Source: Symsagittifera roscoffensis | Taxonomy: Eukaryota; Xenacoelomorpha; Acoela; Convolutidae | Assembly: GCF_963678635.1 (NCBI RefSeq) | Contig: NC_087062.1 | Coordinates: forward strand, 17,781,789 to 17,845,788 | DNA length: 64,000 nt | Direction of reading: 5' to 3' | Part shown: piece by piece, positions 1 through 11,385 of the stretch | How the letters are laid out: each line of letters begins with the position of its first letter | How positions within the stretch are numbered: position 1 is the first letter of the stretch | Translations under genes and position numbers: made by a program | The notes under the pieces: generated by a model | Told to the model about the DNA's origin: nothing | The model's database searches: none | What the model saw: the letters and a program-made list of their open reading frames with translations, nothing else

Positions 1-900
1 AAAAATCAAACAAATGAAAAACATTCAAACTGTTTTTCAACAATTTTGATGATTTTTGCAGAAAAAAAATTGACTTTTAAAACATTTTTTGTCAAGGAAG
101 CGCTAAATGCAGCTATCAAAACCAGTTTGCTTGAAAAACTTGGTTAAAAAAACAGAAGACCAAGTTCCTCCCCCTTTCACTGGTCGAAACAAAAACTGAA
201 AACAGAGGACAAGCACAGCTTCGCACCACATGCGATTCAGTACAAACATAGCATGAGAAACTAGCTGGCAGAAAATGAGACAGCAGCCACTAACTCGAAA
301 AATGACGAAAAAATTAATCTACCAAAATTTCCTTGTTTTGTCTAGACTAAATTTCACACACGCATTTTCAACTTTTTTCGCTCATCAAACCTTGCAATAT
401 AAATCCACTAAGCCATATATAAAGTAAGCTGAAAATTTTGAAGCCGAAAAAAAACTTAAACCGAAACTATACCAAATCAGACCTGGTAAATTTACGATCA
501 ACATAAAAAAAAAACAACTTAGCATAGTGCGAGTATTGAAAATGCAGCCATGTTTAAATGTCTGATGGTTGACGGGAAAAAATGATTCGGTGTTTCTGTC
601 ATACAGGTTTGGCAAAAATGAAAGTCTATGATCCGATTTGAAATGGTTGCTAATTCGAAATCGTATGCAGATTTGAAATTGTATGCTTAAAAACTTCGAG
701 CAGATAAAAAAACGTATAATTCAGTGTTCAAATAAAAAAATGCAAACTCACTAATAACCTAAACCATTACGACTTTGGGAATGGCATTTGGAATGTTAGC
801 AGAAAGCTAAATCTTCGAAAAAAAATCCATGCTACGGGAACTAAGCCGACAAAAATAAACAGACAGTCGGGTCCGAAAAAGCTGTAAAAAACTTCAAGTG
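1..900. repeat. AT-rich flank with AAGCCGA-family repeat fragments
   Basis: No convincing gene. The segment is AT-rich with long A/T runs. It contains the spaced motif pair CTAAGCC... / AAGCCGAAA (around 405-460 and 840-890) that recurs at 47.58-48.0 kb and 50.8-51.15 kb, so it is probably a decayed member of a dispersed repeat family. A 76-codon open frame on the minus strand (385-615) is low-complexity, F/S-rich and lies inside this repeat-like stretch; I do not consider it coding. Confidence 0.45.
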
Positions 901-1621
901 ATACATTTTCTAGACGCATTTAACTTCATCTGGTTATCATCTGCTAAACGAATCTGATTAATTGACGAGAAAAACATGTCATAGTATATTAAATTAACAT
1001 AACCAACAGACGGTAGCAAAAGTGTTAATGAACTCAGTGAATAATAGAACGAACAAGATAAAAATTATTATTCAAAACGAACCATACTCAAGCAAGCTTT
1101 TAATGTTTGTCATTTGATTCATTAACACTTTATTTTTTCTTTCAAAAGATAGTAATAATTGAACTTTTGGCCAAATCTAATCCTGTCAGATTAATCTAGT
1201 TATTTTGACTTCAATATTTTGACTTGTATTTCAATTGAAAACTGGATGAGACCGGCTAAACATGGCTGGATAGTTTTTGAAATAACATTGAGTACAATTT
1301 AAAAGAATTTAATCGATGGGATTGTTATATAAATTATTGTAGTGAGACATTTTTTTTTGCTTTGTTTTAATTATTGATTTCTCTTGCTTGGGTCATCTGA
1401 TTACTGTAATTTGCATAAGACACCTTGAAAAACATAATTTTTCCTTTCGAGTGCTGAACTTTGACCCTACAATTGGGTTCAAAATAAATTGCTCAAACAT
1501 TTGCGATTTTGTATCATTTTGTTCATTGCTTGGCCAATTATTTGAGTTTGCTTTAAATGAGACAGACCGCTTCTTAGTTTCATTGTTTAGACCTTGCGTT
1601 TTATAGTTTTGACTTTGCGTT
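901..1621. other. 3' flank of the zinc-finger gene, no other gene seen
   Basis: Immediately downstream (minus strand) of the stop codon at 1624-1622, so the proximal part is presumably 3' UTR. An AATAAA on the minus strand occurs at 1134-1129, about 490 nt past the stop; a nearer AATTAAA-like variant lies around 1367-1375. Neither can be assigned as the cleavage signal from sequence alone. A 72-codon plus-strand open frame at 1388-1606 has no recognisable features and is not supported. Confidence 0.5.
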
Positions 1622-4600
1622 CTACGAGAACTCTACTGTAAACGAATCATCTTCGCCCATGGTATCTATTTCTAGTTCATCGTTCACTGACTCGTCAAAT
1701 GCATTGCTCGCGCCACTATTTTCTTCGACGGCAGTTTTAATTTTTGCACCCGGGTTTTCTTCTCCCTCGATTCCTGCATCAGTCGCTGCATTTTCGTCAG
1801 CTGAATATCCGAACCCCTCCTCGGGTTCAACTAACGCATTGTTTTGCGCATCGCCATTCTGACTCGCGAACTCACAATCATTTTCATTTCCATCATTGCT
1901 AGTAGAATAGTTCTCGGCGTCTTTTGTTTCCAATTCTTCTTCATTTTCATCATCAATTAGCACTACATTTTGCAGTTCTTGAAACGATTTCTCACATTCT
2001 GGTTCTTGCGATGCTCCTGATTCCTTAAAGCTATCATTTATTTGACCGGCCGCTTGGGATTCTTCATCCATGTCATTTGGGAGAATCACGCCTCCATCGT
2101 CTTGGTTCAGATTCGCTTTGTCGACTTTCATAATTTTCGGCTTCGAGGAGTCCTCGTCACTTAACAATTCGTCGGTGTATTTTAACATATTCGCCATCAT
2201 ATCATCCCACTTCGGTTTGTCAGAAGAATTATCACTCGGCTCTTGCCGGGCAGCAGGACTTGATCCCGAACTTCCGTCGCCTAGCCTTCTTTTCGCCGGA
2301 GTTCGTTCAAAATCGCTTATCTTTCGTTTAGGCGAATCTGGTTTAGTGCAAGTTCCTTTTTGATAATGCTCCAACAAGGCCTCTTTGTCTTTGAACAGAT
2401 ATTTGCACATTCTGGGGCAGAGATAATGTTGCCCACAAACTTGGTGCTTTTCCATTACATGTTTCTGCAATTCATACGCGTTCGATTTGAACCTATCACA
2501 TAGAGCACAAGAATGCTCGATATCAGTTTCTATTTTGTGAGCTTCCTTCAAATGAGCGAAAAACTCCACCAGGTTTACAAATTGCTTCGAAGAGTTCGAG
2601 ACACTTTCTGGGCATTGATTGCATTTGTAAATGGTCATACAGCCGAACTTTCTAGCGCATGTCCCACATTCGTAGAGCTTGAAACTCTGGGCCTCTTTGA
2701 GTCCATATTTCGCCACCAGATCCTGAGTTCTCTCTGCCTTTTCATCTTTAGAAGTTTTAGCCGGGCTTTTAGTTTTTTTTGAGCTTGGTTCGCATTTCAC
2801 TTCGTGGCGTCTCAGATCATTTTCGTTGCTGAACAACTTATTGCACGATGGTTTTGTGCACCGATAATGCACAGTGCAAAAATTATGCTTGGTCTTTCTA
2901 TGCGCTACAAGACTGATAGCCGAGACTTCTTTATCATCACAAATATCACATTTGAACCTCGCCTGCGTTTCTTTATTCATCGAATGATCCCGCAGCATAT
3001 GCGCAAGAAGTTCAAACTTAAACGCAAACGCTAATTTTTTGCCTGCCGTGCTACAGTGATCGCAATTGAATGACCCAATTCCACAGTCAGTGGACTCGGC
3101 CTTTAAGCTGCACGAAAGACAAGTCAGCATCTTTTCAGGGTCACCCGTCTTTCGCTTCTTCCACATTGACAGTGACTCCGTATTTTTGGACCACACTTCC
3201 AGTTTCTCTTCTTCTTTCTCCTCGTCAACTCCAGTCGAGACATACAAAATTTCACACTTTTTCTCATTATGGTGTTGCTCTAGCAAGTCCAATGTCGGAA
3301 ACATCAGTGTGCATTTTTCCGAAGGGCATACTATATGCGTTCGACAACATCCGTGCTCCAACTTTTTGTGTTCACACAGCGGAACGCTAGCATTATGAGC
3401 AAACGGGTTTTTCACATTCGCATCTCGACAGAACTCGCACACCATTTTCGCCTTAATCGGTGGCAAAGGTTTGTTGTGCGCCAGCTCTAAATGCGCGACC
3501 AGTTCATACTTCTGGTGAAAAATCAGCCCACAATTTCTCTGCTTACATTTCATGTCTCCCTTGAACTTACCTGGCGGAGGCATAATCGATCTGTAGTTAC
3601 AGCTTCTGCAAACATAAAGCTTAGTTTTACCCGATGTTGCTATTTTATATTTCTCAGGCAACTTAGGAAGCTCCGGTTCTTTTGGAGGCGATGCCGGTCT
3701 GATGGGTTCCCGAATTATCTTAGGCTCCAAAGCACTTCTCCTGTTTACCGACGATCCGATGGTCCTTTCCCTGTCTATTGGCAACGCTTTTTCTCTTTGC
3801 CTTCTTGCAAAATTCTCCATATCTTCAATCAGAGGTCTAGAATTGTCAATATTGACAACAATCACCGGTTCTTGATCGGATTTCTTCGCCATGCCAATTG
3901 CTTCAAGGAACTTGTCTTCAGGACGAGACACTTTGCTCGTTGGTGGGTCGATGCGCTTTAACGACCCTAGCTTGGAGAGGGCCTTTTCAGACTTGGAGAC
4001 TGGAACCAGAGCACTGCGATCCGCGTTTTTCTTGTGATGTCGACAGAATTTGTGCACCTTTTCATAGTGATCCAGAACCTTGGAGGGATGTCCTTCAAAT
4101 ACGTTTTTAGGTACGCAAAATATACAGTCGAACTTCCCGCGCACAATGGAATTATGTTCGCTTCCCATATGAGCACACAGCTCAATTTCTGAGATGCAAG
4201 TCTTTGCACAGACTGAACACTTCAAATCTTCCTTTTTTTCAGCTCTGAATCCGCATTCATTGCATTTCAGCTCTTCGGAATCATCGATGTCGATTACCTT
4301 TGGCTTCTCGGAGACGATCGGACTTCGGATCACACGCTGTTCAGGCGCTTGGAAAGAATCAATCCTATCCGCTAGACGTCGTTTTGGAGGAGTTTCCAGA
4401 GATTTAAGAGCCGAGTCCATCGCAAATAGACATTGGTGTTCCTTGTTTAGACTCTCAGCTGGGAAAACCACAGAACACTTGACATTATTCGGACAGAACT
4501 TATGTGAGGGACACTTTCTGTGAACCGCATGGTTGTGCTTCGAGAGTGCGAAAGGCGTACTTGAACTGAAGTTACACTCGAGGCAGTCAAAATTTCCTTT

Positions 4601-7600
4601 GATTTTGTGATCATGAATGTTTTCAATATGAACTAAATACTCAAGTAACGACATGAACTGCTGCTTGGATCTGGTGCACATGACACATTGAAAAATGACA
4701 CCGTCCGAAAATATCTGAGAGCATACGTGACAAATTTTTGTGTCCTCGACCACACCTCGGATTTCATGCTCCATGCAGTTATCTTGTTGCAAATGATGCT
4801 CAATTTCGCTTCTATTTGGTGCCATCCACACACAATCCTTCTGGTTACAGACCAAATGCTGGTCACAGATCCTATGTTGAGATTCCCGATGATGTAACCA
4901 GGCCTTAGCATTAGATCCGAATTGTGCTTTACACACGAAGCACACGAATGTATACTCCGCTTTGTACGAATGTGTCAGAGTCAGATGTGCGTAGTATTCG
5001 TCTTTGAAGAAGAAAGGCTTAGGATCCTCGCAGTTATCACACACAAAAATCTGTGTAACCTCAGCCGTGAATCGACATTTCAAACACATCTTCCATCCAG
5101 GATTTTTCCACGGATCTCCATCAGTTACGTCAGGTTGAGGAGGTTCCTTCATGAAGTTGCATAACATCCTGATATGCTTAGAGCCAGCAACGGACTTAGG
5201 ATCAAACATTACTAAACAAGGCAAGTTTGGGCACCGCTGATGCGCAGTGCAGATTCCGTGGACTTTCCTTCTATGTTCTAGATATTTGATCGGATCATCT
5301 AAAAACTTCAGAGGCTGATCTCTTTTACTGGAGCAAATCGTACATACAAAGTCTCCTTTGATGAACAATTTGTGAAATTCCGAAAGATGACCTCGAAGTT
5401 CATCGCTGTCGGCACATTTGAATGCATTAGCAGGCGGACAATGTTCACAAATTCTAATGGTATCGTCGCTACATGTGTATGCACAATCTATACACTTCAG
5501 TGTAACTTCTATCTCCATTGCTTGGTCGTCAGCTCTGGATCCTTTTTTCTGCATCTTCTCTTGTAGCTTCTGCAAACTCACAAAATTTTCCGTGGTCACA
5601 GCCTCGTCGCGCCTACCTCCAACAGAGTTTAGATTCGGAATTTCTTTATTCGGATGCATAATGCGACAATGATGCACCAGTACCGCGTCTCCTCCTTCGA
5701 TTAATGTTTTACAACCAAAGGGGCATTCGGTATGTTCCCGACAATAATGCTCCACTTGATGATTCATCAATTGCAAATAAGTTTGGAATTTCCCACCACA
5801 TGTGACTACCGGACACTCTTTGTAACCAGAGTTGTCTGCGTGCTTGTGCACCGCAACTTGATGTTCTTTCAACGCCGCCATACTAAGGAACGGAACGTTG
5901 TTGCAACGTTTGCAAACAGGCAAAGACGGGTGGTAAGCTAGCTCACATCGTCTGCAATGTATATAGCCCATATTGACCAATTGGGTCTTACTTCTCGAAG
6001 CAAATGCTTTTTCGCTGAGCGCCGGGGGAGGCATAGTCATGAAGAGATCTTGCCGATTGGCAGCCAGATTCAAAATAGACTGGCGCATCTGGTTGAGAAT
6101 CCTAGGCGCCAGTGTGATAGTTTGGGGGTTCTGACTCGCAGCAGAAGAGACTGCGTTTCCTAGTATACTTTCTTCTGAATTTAAAGTTTCAGTCGGTGCT
6201 ATGAACTTCTCCCCAGGATGGTAAAGAGAGAAGTGTTTCTTTTTAGTCTGGTTGACTACCGGGGCTTCGCATATGTGACACATGAATTCGTGTTTTGCAT
6301 TAGTATGTACATCCAGTGAGTTCTTGTTTTGGAACAGCATCATACATCCGTACGTACATTGCAAATGCTCATAGCTGCAAACATGCGCTTCTTTTGTCAC
6401 GTGATGATGGAGGAAGCTTATGTCAGAAAAAACTTTCGCGCACATTTCGCATTCGAACGATCGAGGCATTATCATTTTGTGAGCATCTTTCATATGCTTG
6501 AACAAAAACACACGATACGGAAACGTCTGGTTACACTTCCCACATTTGAAACCCCCTGGAGGCTGCTGAAGCTTGCACATTTTACACTGCGGCCACTTCG
6601 CTTTACTTTGCGGTTCCTGGTAGTGAAAATGTTCTCCCGAAGAGCTATTATCAATTCTACCCATCAACTCTTTAGCTCTCTGCATTTCTCTCAGCGTCTC
6701 CTGGGCTTTTGCGACATCGACGTCCATGATGTTATTGTAGTCACTACTGCGTCCCTTGCCACTAGGAAGTGGACTTCGCGATCTAGCTGGGGCTACTGGT
6801 GGCGAAGACCTACCACGGGGCATATCACCTCTGTCGCGACTTCGACCATCAAGTCTTCTGGAAGAAGACCCTCTTGAGCTGTGCTTTTCGCTTCTTCTTG
6901 GTTCATCTGGGCTCATTTCGACCCTTCGCTTCTCATTGTGAAACATCTGCATATGAATATCCATAGATCCTTGTACCATATCTTTACACTTCGAGCACTG
7001 ATGGGTCGACTTGATGTGATCAGTATAAGAAAACTCACTCATATTTAAAATGAGTTTCTCGCAACCAAACGGACACTCGAGATGCTTACGTGAACAGATA
7101 TGCTTCTCGTAAATATGATCCCTTAGCTGCATTGGACTATGGGGGAAGCTCTGAGTACATATATCACATACGTACAGAGCTTTGTTTGAGATCCCATGAG
7201 ACTGATACTCATGAGCTTGCAAATCTGCTATGTGCTTGAACGAATATTGACACATCTGGCATGTAAACAGAGACGAGCTGTAACTAAGAGTGCAGTAATT
7301 GCAGAAGAACTTGCGGTTCACAGGCGTTTTTTCATCATCAGGAGCTGTTACTGAAATACACAGCGCCTGAGCAGTAGTGATCGAGATCCAGTTTTGATCC
7401 TTGATTAATCTCTTCAGGTACTGCTCAAAATACGTCTGGAACTCGTAAGTTGGAACCAATAAAAGGTTCAGGTACTCTTTGAGAAGCTTCACAAGTTCGT
7501 AGATTCTTTTTTCCGAAGTAAGGTTTTCCATTTCACTGATGTTGTCGTAAATGGCATTCAGAAGTCCAATCACAACGTCGTCGGGAGCTCTTGTTAATCG

Positions 7601-8970
7601 GTCCCAACCAACTAACTTGCTGTACTTCTCGATGTCAATAATATTGACATTAGCTGGCGCCTTCTTTTGAGGACTCGGAACAACAGCAGAACTACTAAGC
7701 GCCTGGGATTGGGACGGTTCCTGCATACCTCCGCCGTATCTAATCATTTCTGGTTCACCACCTTGAAATGAAGATGGCATCTCCAAAGAAACTGAAGTCG
7801 CATGCATCCCGAAGTTAGCAGCTGGTACATTCGATGGTCCTAAATAAACATCATTGAAGTATTGAAAACAAAAATAGCGAGATACATGTATGTAAAAGCA
7901 TGCATAAGAGTTTCCATATGAAAATCAGCATTATAACTATATTCAGCTAACCACGCATTTGATAACTGGAAGGTCCCGGAGCTTGAATATTCATCATCCT
8001 GGGAGCTCCAGAGTAACCAGCACTCGGACCAGCCGGGACCATACCCATTCTAGGAGGTTGCATCATTTCGTAACCCGTGCTTCGAGGCCCACTCATTGAA
8101 GCCTTTCCCATCCCATACATATCTAAACAAGGACAACCATTGCTCTCCAAATAGCAAGCATAAAATTTGGATGTCATATCACTCGTGGTGTCTCACTTCG
8201 CGTGAAACAAAAACACATTGAAGTTCCTCCACGCTCCGTTGTCTGGACAATGAAACACAATACGTTAAATTAGCTCTCGTTCTTCAAAACTGTCGGATTG
8301 CAGTTAGTGGTGCATGATGGATAAGTAACCACCTTTTCCATTTGTTATTTTGTTTTGCTAAATTTTTAACGAAAACGAATTATAATTAACGAAATATATT
8401 TCCAATCTTTTCTTAAATCTTCAAGTTCTGTTGTCAGCAGTGAAGCCAAGAGATCTTACTTGGTGCACCATAAGACGGCTGCACATAAGGAGGAGCCGCC
8501 GTCGCATCAGGAGTCTGTCTCATCATCGCCATGGGATTTGCCGAGTAGGTTCCCTCCTGAGCATATCTTCCCATTTGATGAGCCGGGTTTTGCATTCTCT
8601 GCTGCTGTCCTTGCATTCCGTGACCCGACAGATTCAGCGCACGTTGAGGCTGTTGCTGCTGTGGGCGCTTTGGTTGCAGTTGCTGGCGTGCTTGTTGCTG
8701 TGGACGTTGCGGCTGGTGTTGCATTGGCATTGGAACAATTTGTCTCATTTGACTCCCGAGCCCCATTTGGGATTTGGGGATCCCTGCTCTTCCAGGATTG
8801 TACATGGCTGCACCCGGCATTGGCGGCAGATGCTGGGCGTTGTAAGAAGGTCCCGAGTTGGGCTTAGAGGCCCGTTTCCCCAGTGGAATTTGGTTTGCTG
8901 CGGTGGGTCCAGCTGGACGGTTTCGCTTCGCCGAACCATACTGAATGTCTCCATACCCCTTTTGGGCCAT
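1622..8970 (-). CDS. lin-13: LIN-13-like giant multi-zinc-finger protein (three exons, 2,299 aa)
   Basis: Three exons join in frame: 8970-8460 (511 nt), 8122-7952 (171 nt) and 7839-1622 (6,218 nt), giving 6,900 nt including TAG. Both introns are phase 1 with good borders (GTAAGA...TTGTTTAG and GTTAGC...TTATTTAG). The start ATG at 8970 has an in-frame TAA at 9009 and no in-frame ATG between them. Residues 1-260 are Q/P/M-rich and disordered; about 290-400 look helical; about 405-2057 hold ten composite CxxC/H-H zinc-finger modules; an Arg/Ser-rich spacer lies near 535-590; 2058-2299 is strongly acidic. LKCNE (LxCxE) occurs at 1418-1422 after an acidic stretch. The length, Q-rich start, many fingers and LxCxE match what I recall of C. 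elegans LIN-13 (about 2,250 aa), a nuclear synMuv B protein acting with LIN-35/Rb and HPL-2. I spotted no canonical PxVxL HP1-binding motif. The coding call is firm; orthology is inferred without alignment. Confidence 0.9.
2350..7309 (-). other. Ten-copy composite zinc-finger module array inside exon 3
   Basis: Each module of about 80-125 residues follows one plan: CxxC, a gap, CxxC with H..H (finger 1); CxxC with H..H (finger 2); then C/H-x2-H-x2-CP-x2-C-x3-F..H..C/H (finger 3). Approximate residue spans are 405-530, 643-767, 855-955, 1009-1121, 1145-1248, 1263-1363, 1420-1496, 1637-1757, 1799-1910 and 1950-2057. The third finger commonly has the signature HxxCxxHxxCP. Module 7 stops after CRHHKK and lacks most of finger 3. 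Linkers are charged and Lys/Ser/Pro-rich. Residue numbers were worked out from DNA positions and may be off by a few. Confidence 0.8.
7840..7951 (-). other. Intron 2 (112 nt, phase 1)
   Basis: Donor G|GTTAGC at 7952/7951 and acceptor TTATTTAG ending at 7840. It joins CGT G to GA CCA, giving ...QMR-G-PSNVPAANFGMHATS.... The Met at 7807 is therefore internal, not a start. Confidence 0.85.
7952..8122 (-). other. lin-13: Exon 2 of the zinc-finger gene
   Basis: 171 nt, coding residues about 171-227, a Met/Pro/Gly-rich stretch (MYGMGKASMSGPRSTGYEM...). Because 171 is a multiple of three, skipping this exon would keep the frame. The ATG at 8177 that opens a slightly longer frame lies inside intron 1 and is not the gene start. 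Confidence 0.85.
8123..8459 (-). other. Intron 1 (337 nt, phase 1)
   Basis: Donor GTAAGA at 8459 and acceptor TTGTTTAG ending at 8123. It joins codon CCA plus A to AT ATG, giving ...GAP-N-MYGMGK.... No coding signal is seen inside it. Confidence 0.85.
8460..8970 (-). other. lin-13: Exon 1 of the zinc-finger gene (Q/P-rich N-terminus)
   Basis: Codes residues 1-170 plus the first base of codon 171. It starts MAQKGYGDIQYG and becomes Gln/Pro/Met-rich, with short polyQ runs and QPQRP-type repeats. The donor is CCAA|GTAAGA at 8460/8459; reading on past it hits a stop within nine codons, which supports splicing. The opposite strand has a 232-codon open frame (8431-9129) that is only the Leu/His-rich shadow of this Q-rich stretch. 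Confidence 0.88.
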
Positions 8971-9000
8971 GAACTGAAAACGGTTGCAATGCTGAAAATC
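8971..9000 (-). promoter_or_regulatory. Tandem TTTTCAG acceptors upstream of the start codon (candidate spliced-leader sites)
   Basis: Reading the minus strand towards the ATG, GATTTTCAG ends at 8992 and GTTTTCAG ends at 8974, only 3 nt before ATG. These match the nematode 3' splice consensus. No obvious upstream coding exon is present, so trans-splicing of a leader is the simplest reading; an ordinary 5' UTR intron is the alternative. Confidence 0.6.
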
Positions 9001-9340
9001 GATGCTTTATACCGTTGTTGTTTTTACCGCTTCGACCAAAGTGAAAGTCATAATGCAATCAATTACACTAAATACAAGAAGCTTCATAAAAAATGCCAAT
9101 TGTTTTGCAAGCAGCACAAAACGTTTTAACCTCGTTACCAAGGTCAAAAGCATAAAAAACGAGATACATTTTTCAAATTATATTTTTTAAGGGTTAGGTA
9201 GGGCAGCCTTTTTATGGTTGTTGAATATGTGAGCCTAGAAGATTTGGGCTCAGCAAATTAAACAATACCAAAAACTTCATTACTTGGCTTATTCAGTTTA
9301 CTTTGCATTTCAGCTGTAAAACACTACAATGCTCAGACTC
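9001..9340. other. 5' flank of the zinc-finger gene, presumed promoter
   Basis: AT-rich sequence between the gene and the first satellite. I see no coding signal and no motif I can assign with confidence. The promoter should lie here if the start at 8970 is right, leaving only about 350 bp before the tandem arrays begin. Confidence 0.4.
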
Positions 9341-10376
9341 CTTTGAAAAGCCAGATAGAGAAATGCTTTTTCCAATTTACAAACTTTGATAGGATAAAAA
9401 AAGTAAATTTGCAAATTTTGATCGGATTGCACAAAACAGACTCAAGTCAAACAAAACTTAACCATTTACAAAGTCTAGCTGTCGTACCTATTTTTACTTG
9501 GGATGCTTTGATTCTTCCCAAACCGTAGTTGATACTACATTATCCAAAATTTATTTTTTTAAATTTTCCTATTTTAATTTACCTATTTCAACATGGGAAA
9601 AATCTCAGAATGTTTCGATTCTGCCTCAAACCGTAGCTGATACTACATTATCCGAAATTTATTTTTTTAATTTGCAAATTCTAATCGGATACCAAAAAAA
9701 ACAGACTTTAGTGATAGACTACTTAAACATTTAAAAAGCCTAGCTGTCGTAACCAAATTTACATGGAAAACATACTTCTGTAGATTAAGATTCTTCCCAA
9801 ACCATAGAGATACTTAATCTAAAAAATTTTTGGTATTTTTTTTTTCAATTGCATAATATTACAAAAAAAAACAGACTAAATTGATTAAATACTTAACCAT
9901 TTACAAACTCCAGCTGTCGTTACCAAATTGAATGGAAAAAAAATACTTCTGTAAGTTTAGATTCTTCTCAAACCGGGGATGATGAACAAGATCCAAAAAT
10001 TATTTATTTTGGTATATTTTTCATACTGCCAAATCATTTTCGCGAGTTGAATACTCAATTTATTTCATCGCCCTTGAAATTTACAATCTTCCGAACCCTG
10101 AATTCAACATTAAACTTAGATAGTCAATTTTTACGCCATAAAAATTTACCATTTCCAAGATTTAGTAGTAAGTACCATTTTGAGTAGTTTTAAGAAGTCA
10201 ATTACTAAAAATTTGTTCGGATGCGAAGAAATCTGTTTTTGCTAAGTTGAATAAAAGAAGGTCGCATCAGTCAGAACTTAAATTAGAAACTGTCAGAGGA
10301 AACAGTTGATTTTATCGTTTGCATAACCATGAAAATGTTCTTGTTGAAGTCCTACAGTAAATTAGATTTAAGATGA

Positions 10377-10414
10377 AAGTATCCGTTATATTATCAGTAC
10401 TATAACGGATACTT
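10377..10414. repeat. Hairpin, copy 1 (14-bp stem, 10-nt loop)
   Basis: Arms AAGTATCCGTTATA (10377-10390) and TATAACGGATACTT (10401-10414) are perfectly complementary around the loop TTATCAGTAC. Copy 2 lies at 11348-11385 with the same loop and one compensatory base-pair difference. Confidence 0.85.
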
Positions 10415-11347
10415 CAGTACTATAAAAATTCACCAACTTTGAGAGGATAAAAAAAAACAAATTTGCAAATTTTGATCGAATTGCAAAAAAACAGGATCAA
10501 ATAAAAATAATACTTAACCATTTACAAAGTCTAGCTGTCGTACCTATTTTAACATGGGAAAAATCTCAGAATGTTTCGATTCTTCCCCAAACCGTAGTTG
10601 ATACTACATTATCCAAAATTTATTTTTTTAATTTGCCAATTTTAATTTACCTATTTCAACATGGGAAAAATCTCATGAATGTTTCGATTCTTCTCCAAAC
10701 CGTAGCTGATACTACATTCCGAAATTTATTTTTTTAATTTGCAAATTCTGATCCGATACGAAAAAACAGACTTTAGTGATTGATTACTTAAACATTTAAA
10801 AAGTCTAGCTGTCCTACCCAATTTTACATGGAAAACATATTTCTGTAGGTTAAGATTCTTCACAAAGCGTACAAACACCTAATCCTAAAATTTTTTGGTA
10901 TTTTTTTAAATTGCAAAACTTGATCATATTACAAAAAAAAAACAGAATGAATTGATTAAATATTTATCCATTTACAAACTCCGGCTCTCGTTACCAAATT
11001 TACATAAGAAAATATTTCTGAAGGTTTACATTTTTCTCAAACCGGGGTTGATCAACAAGATCCAAAACTATTTATTTGGGTATGTTTTTCAAACTACTAA
11101 ATCATTTTCGCTTTGAAATACTCAAACTAACTCATCGCATTTGAAATTTACTATCTTCCAAACCCTGAATTAGTCATTAACCTAGATAGTCAATTACTGA
11201 AATTTTGTTCAAATGCGAATGAAATCTGTTTTTGAATAAAAGATGGTCGCAGCAGAGAGAACTTAAATCAGAAATTGTCAGAGGAAAAAGTTCTTCTATC
11301 AATGCATAGCCTGGTTGAAGTCCTACCGCAAATTAGATTTAAGATGA

Positions 11348-11385
11348 AAGTATCCGTTATTTTATCAGTACAATAACGGATACTT
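11348..11385. repeat. Hairpin, copy 2 (14-bp stem, 10-nt loop)
   Basis: Arms AAGTATCCGTTATT (11348-11361) and AATAACGGATACTT (11372-11385) pair perfectly around the loop TTATCAGTAC. Relative to copy 1 the innermost pair changed A-T to T-A on both sides, so pairing is kept. Confidence 0.85.

Noticed and set aside
1659-6941. Many plus- and minus-strand frames of 60-180 codons inside exon 3
   Set aside because: Shadows of the 2,061-codon frame. They cover alternate frames of conserved zinc-finger coding sequence and lack features of their own.
7801-7807. ATG at 7807 as the gene start
   Set aside because: An in-phase upstream acceptor (TTATTTAG at 7840) and two further coding exons join in frame, making this Met internal.
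8431-9129. 232-codon plus-strand open frame opposite exon 1
   Set aside because: It is Leu/His/Arg low-complexity, produced by reading the complement of the Q/P-rich exon; the minus-strand exon has a start, donor and phase match.
9190-9210. GGGTTAGGTAGGG resembling telomere repeat
   Set aside because: A single short match, not a tandem TTAGGC run.
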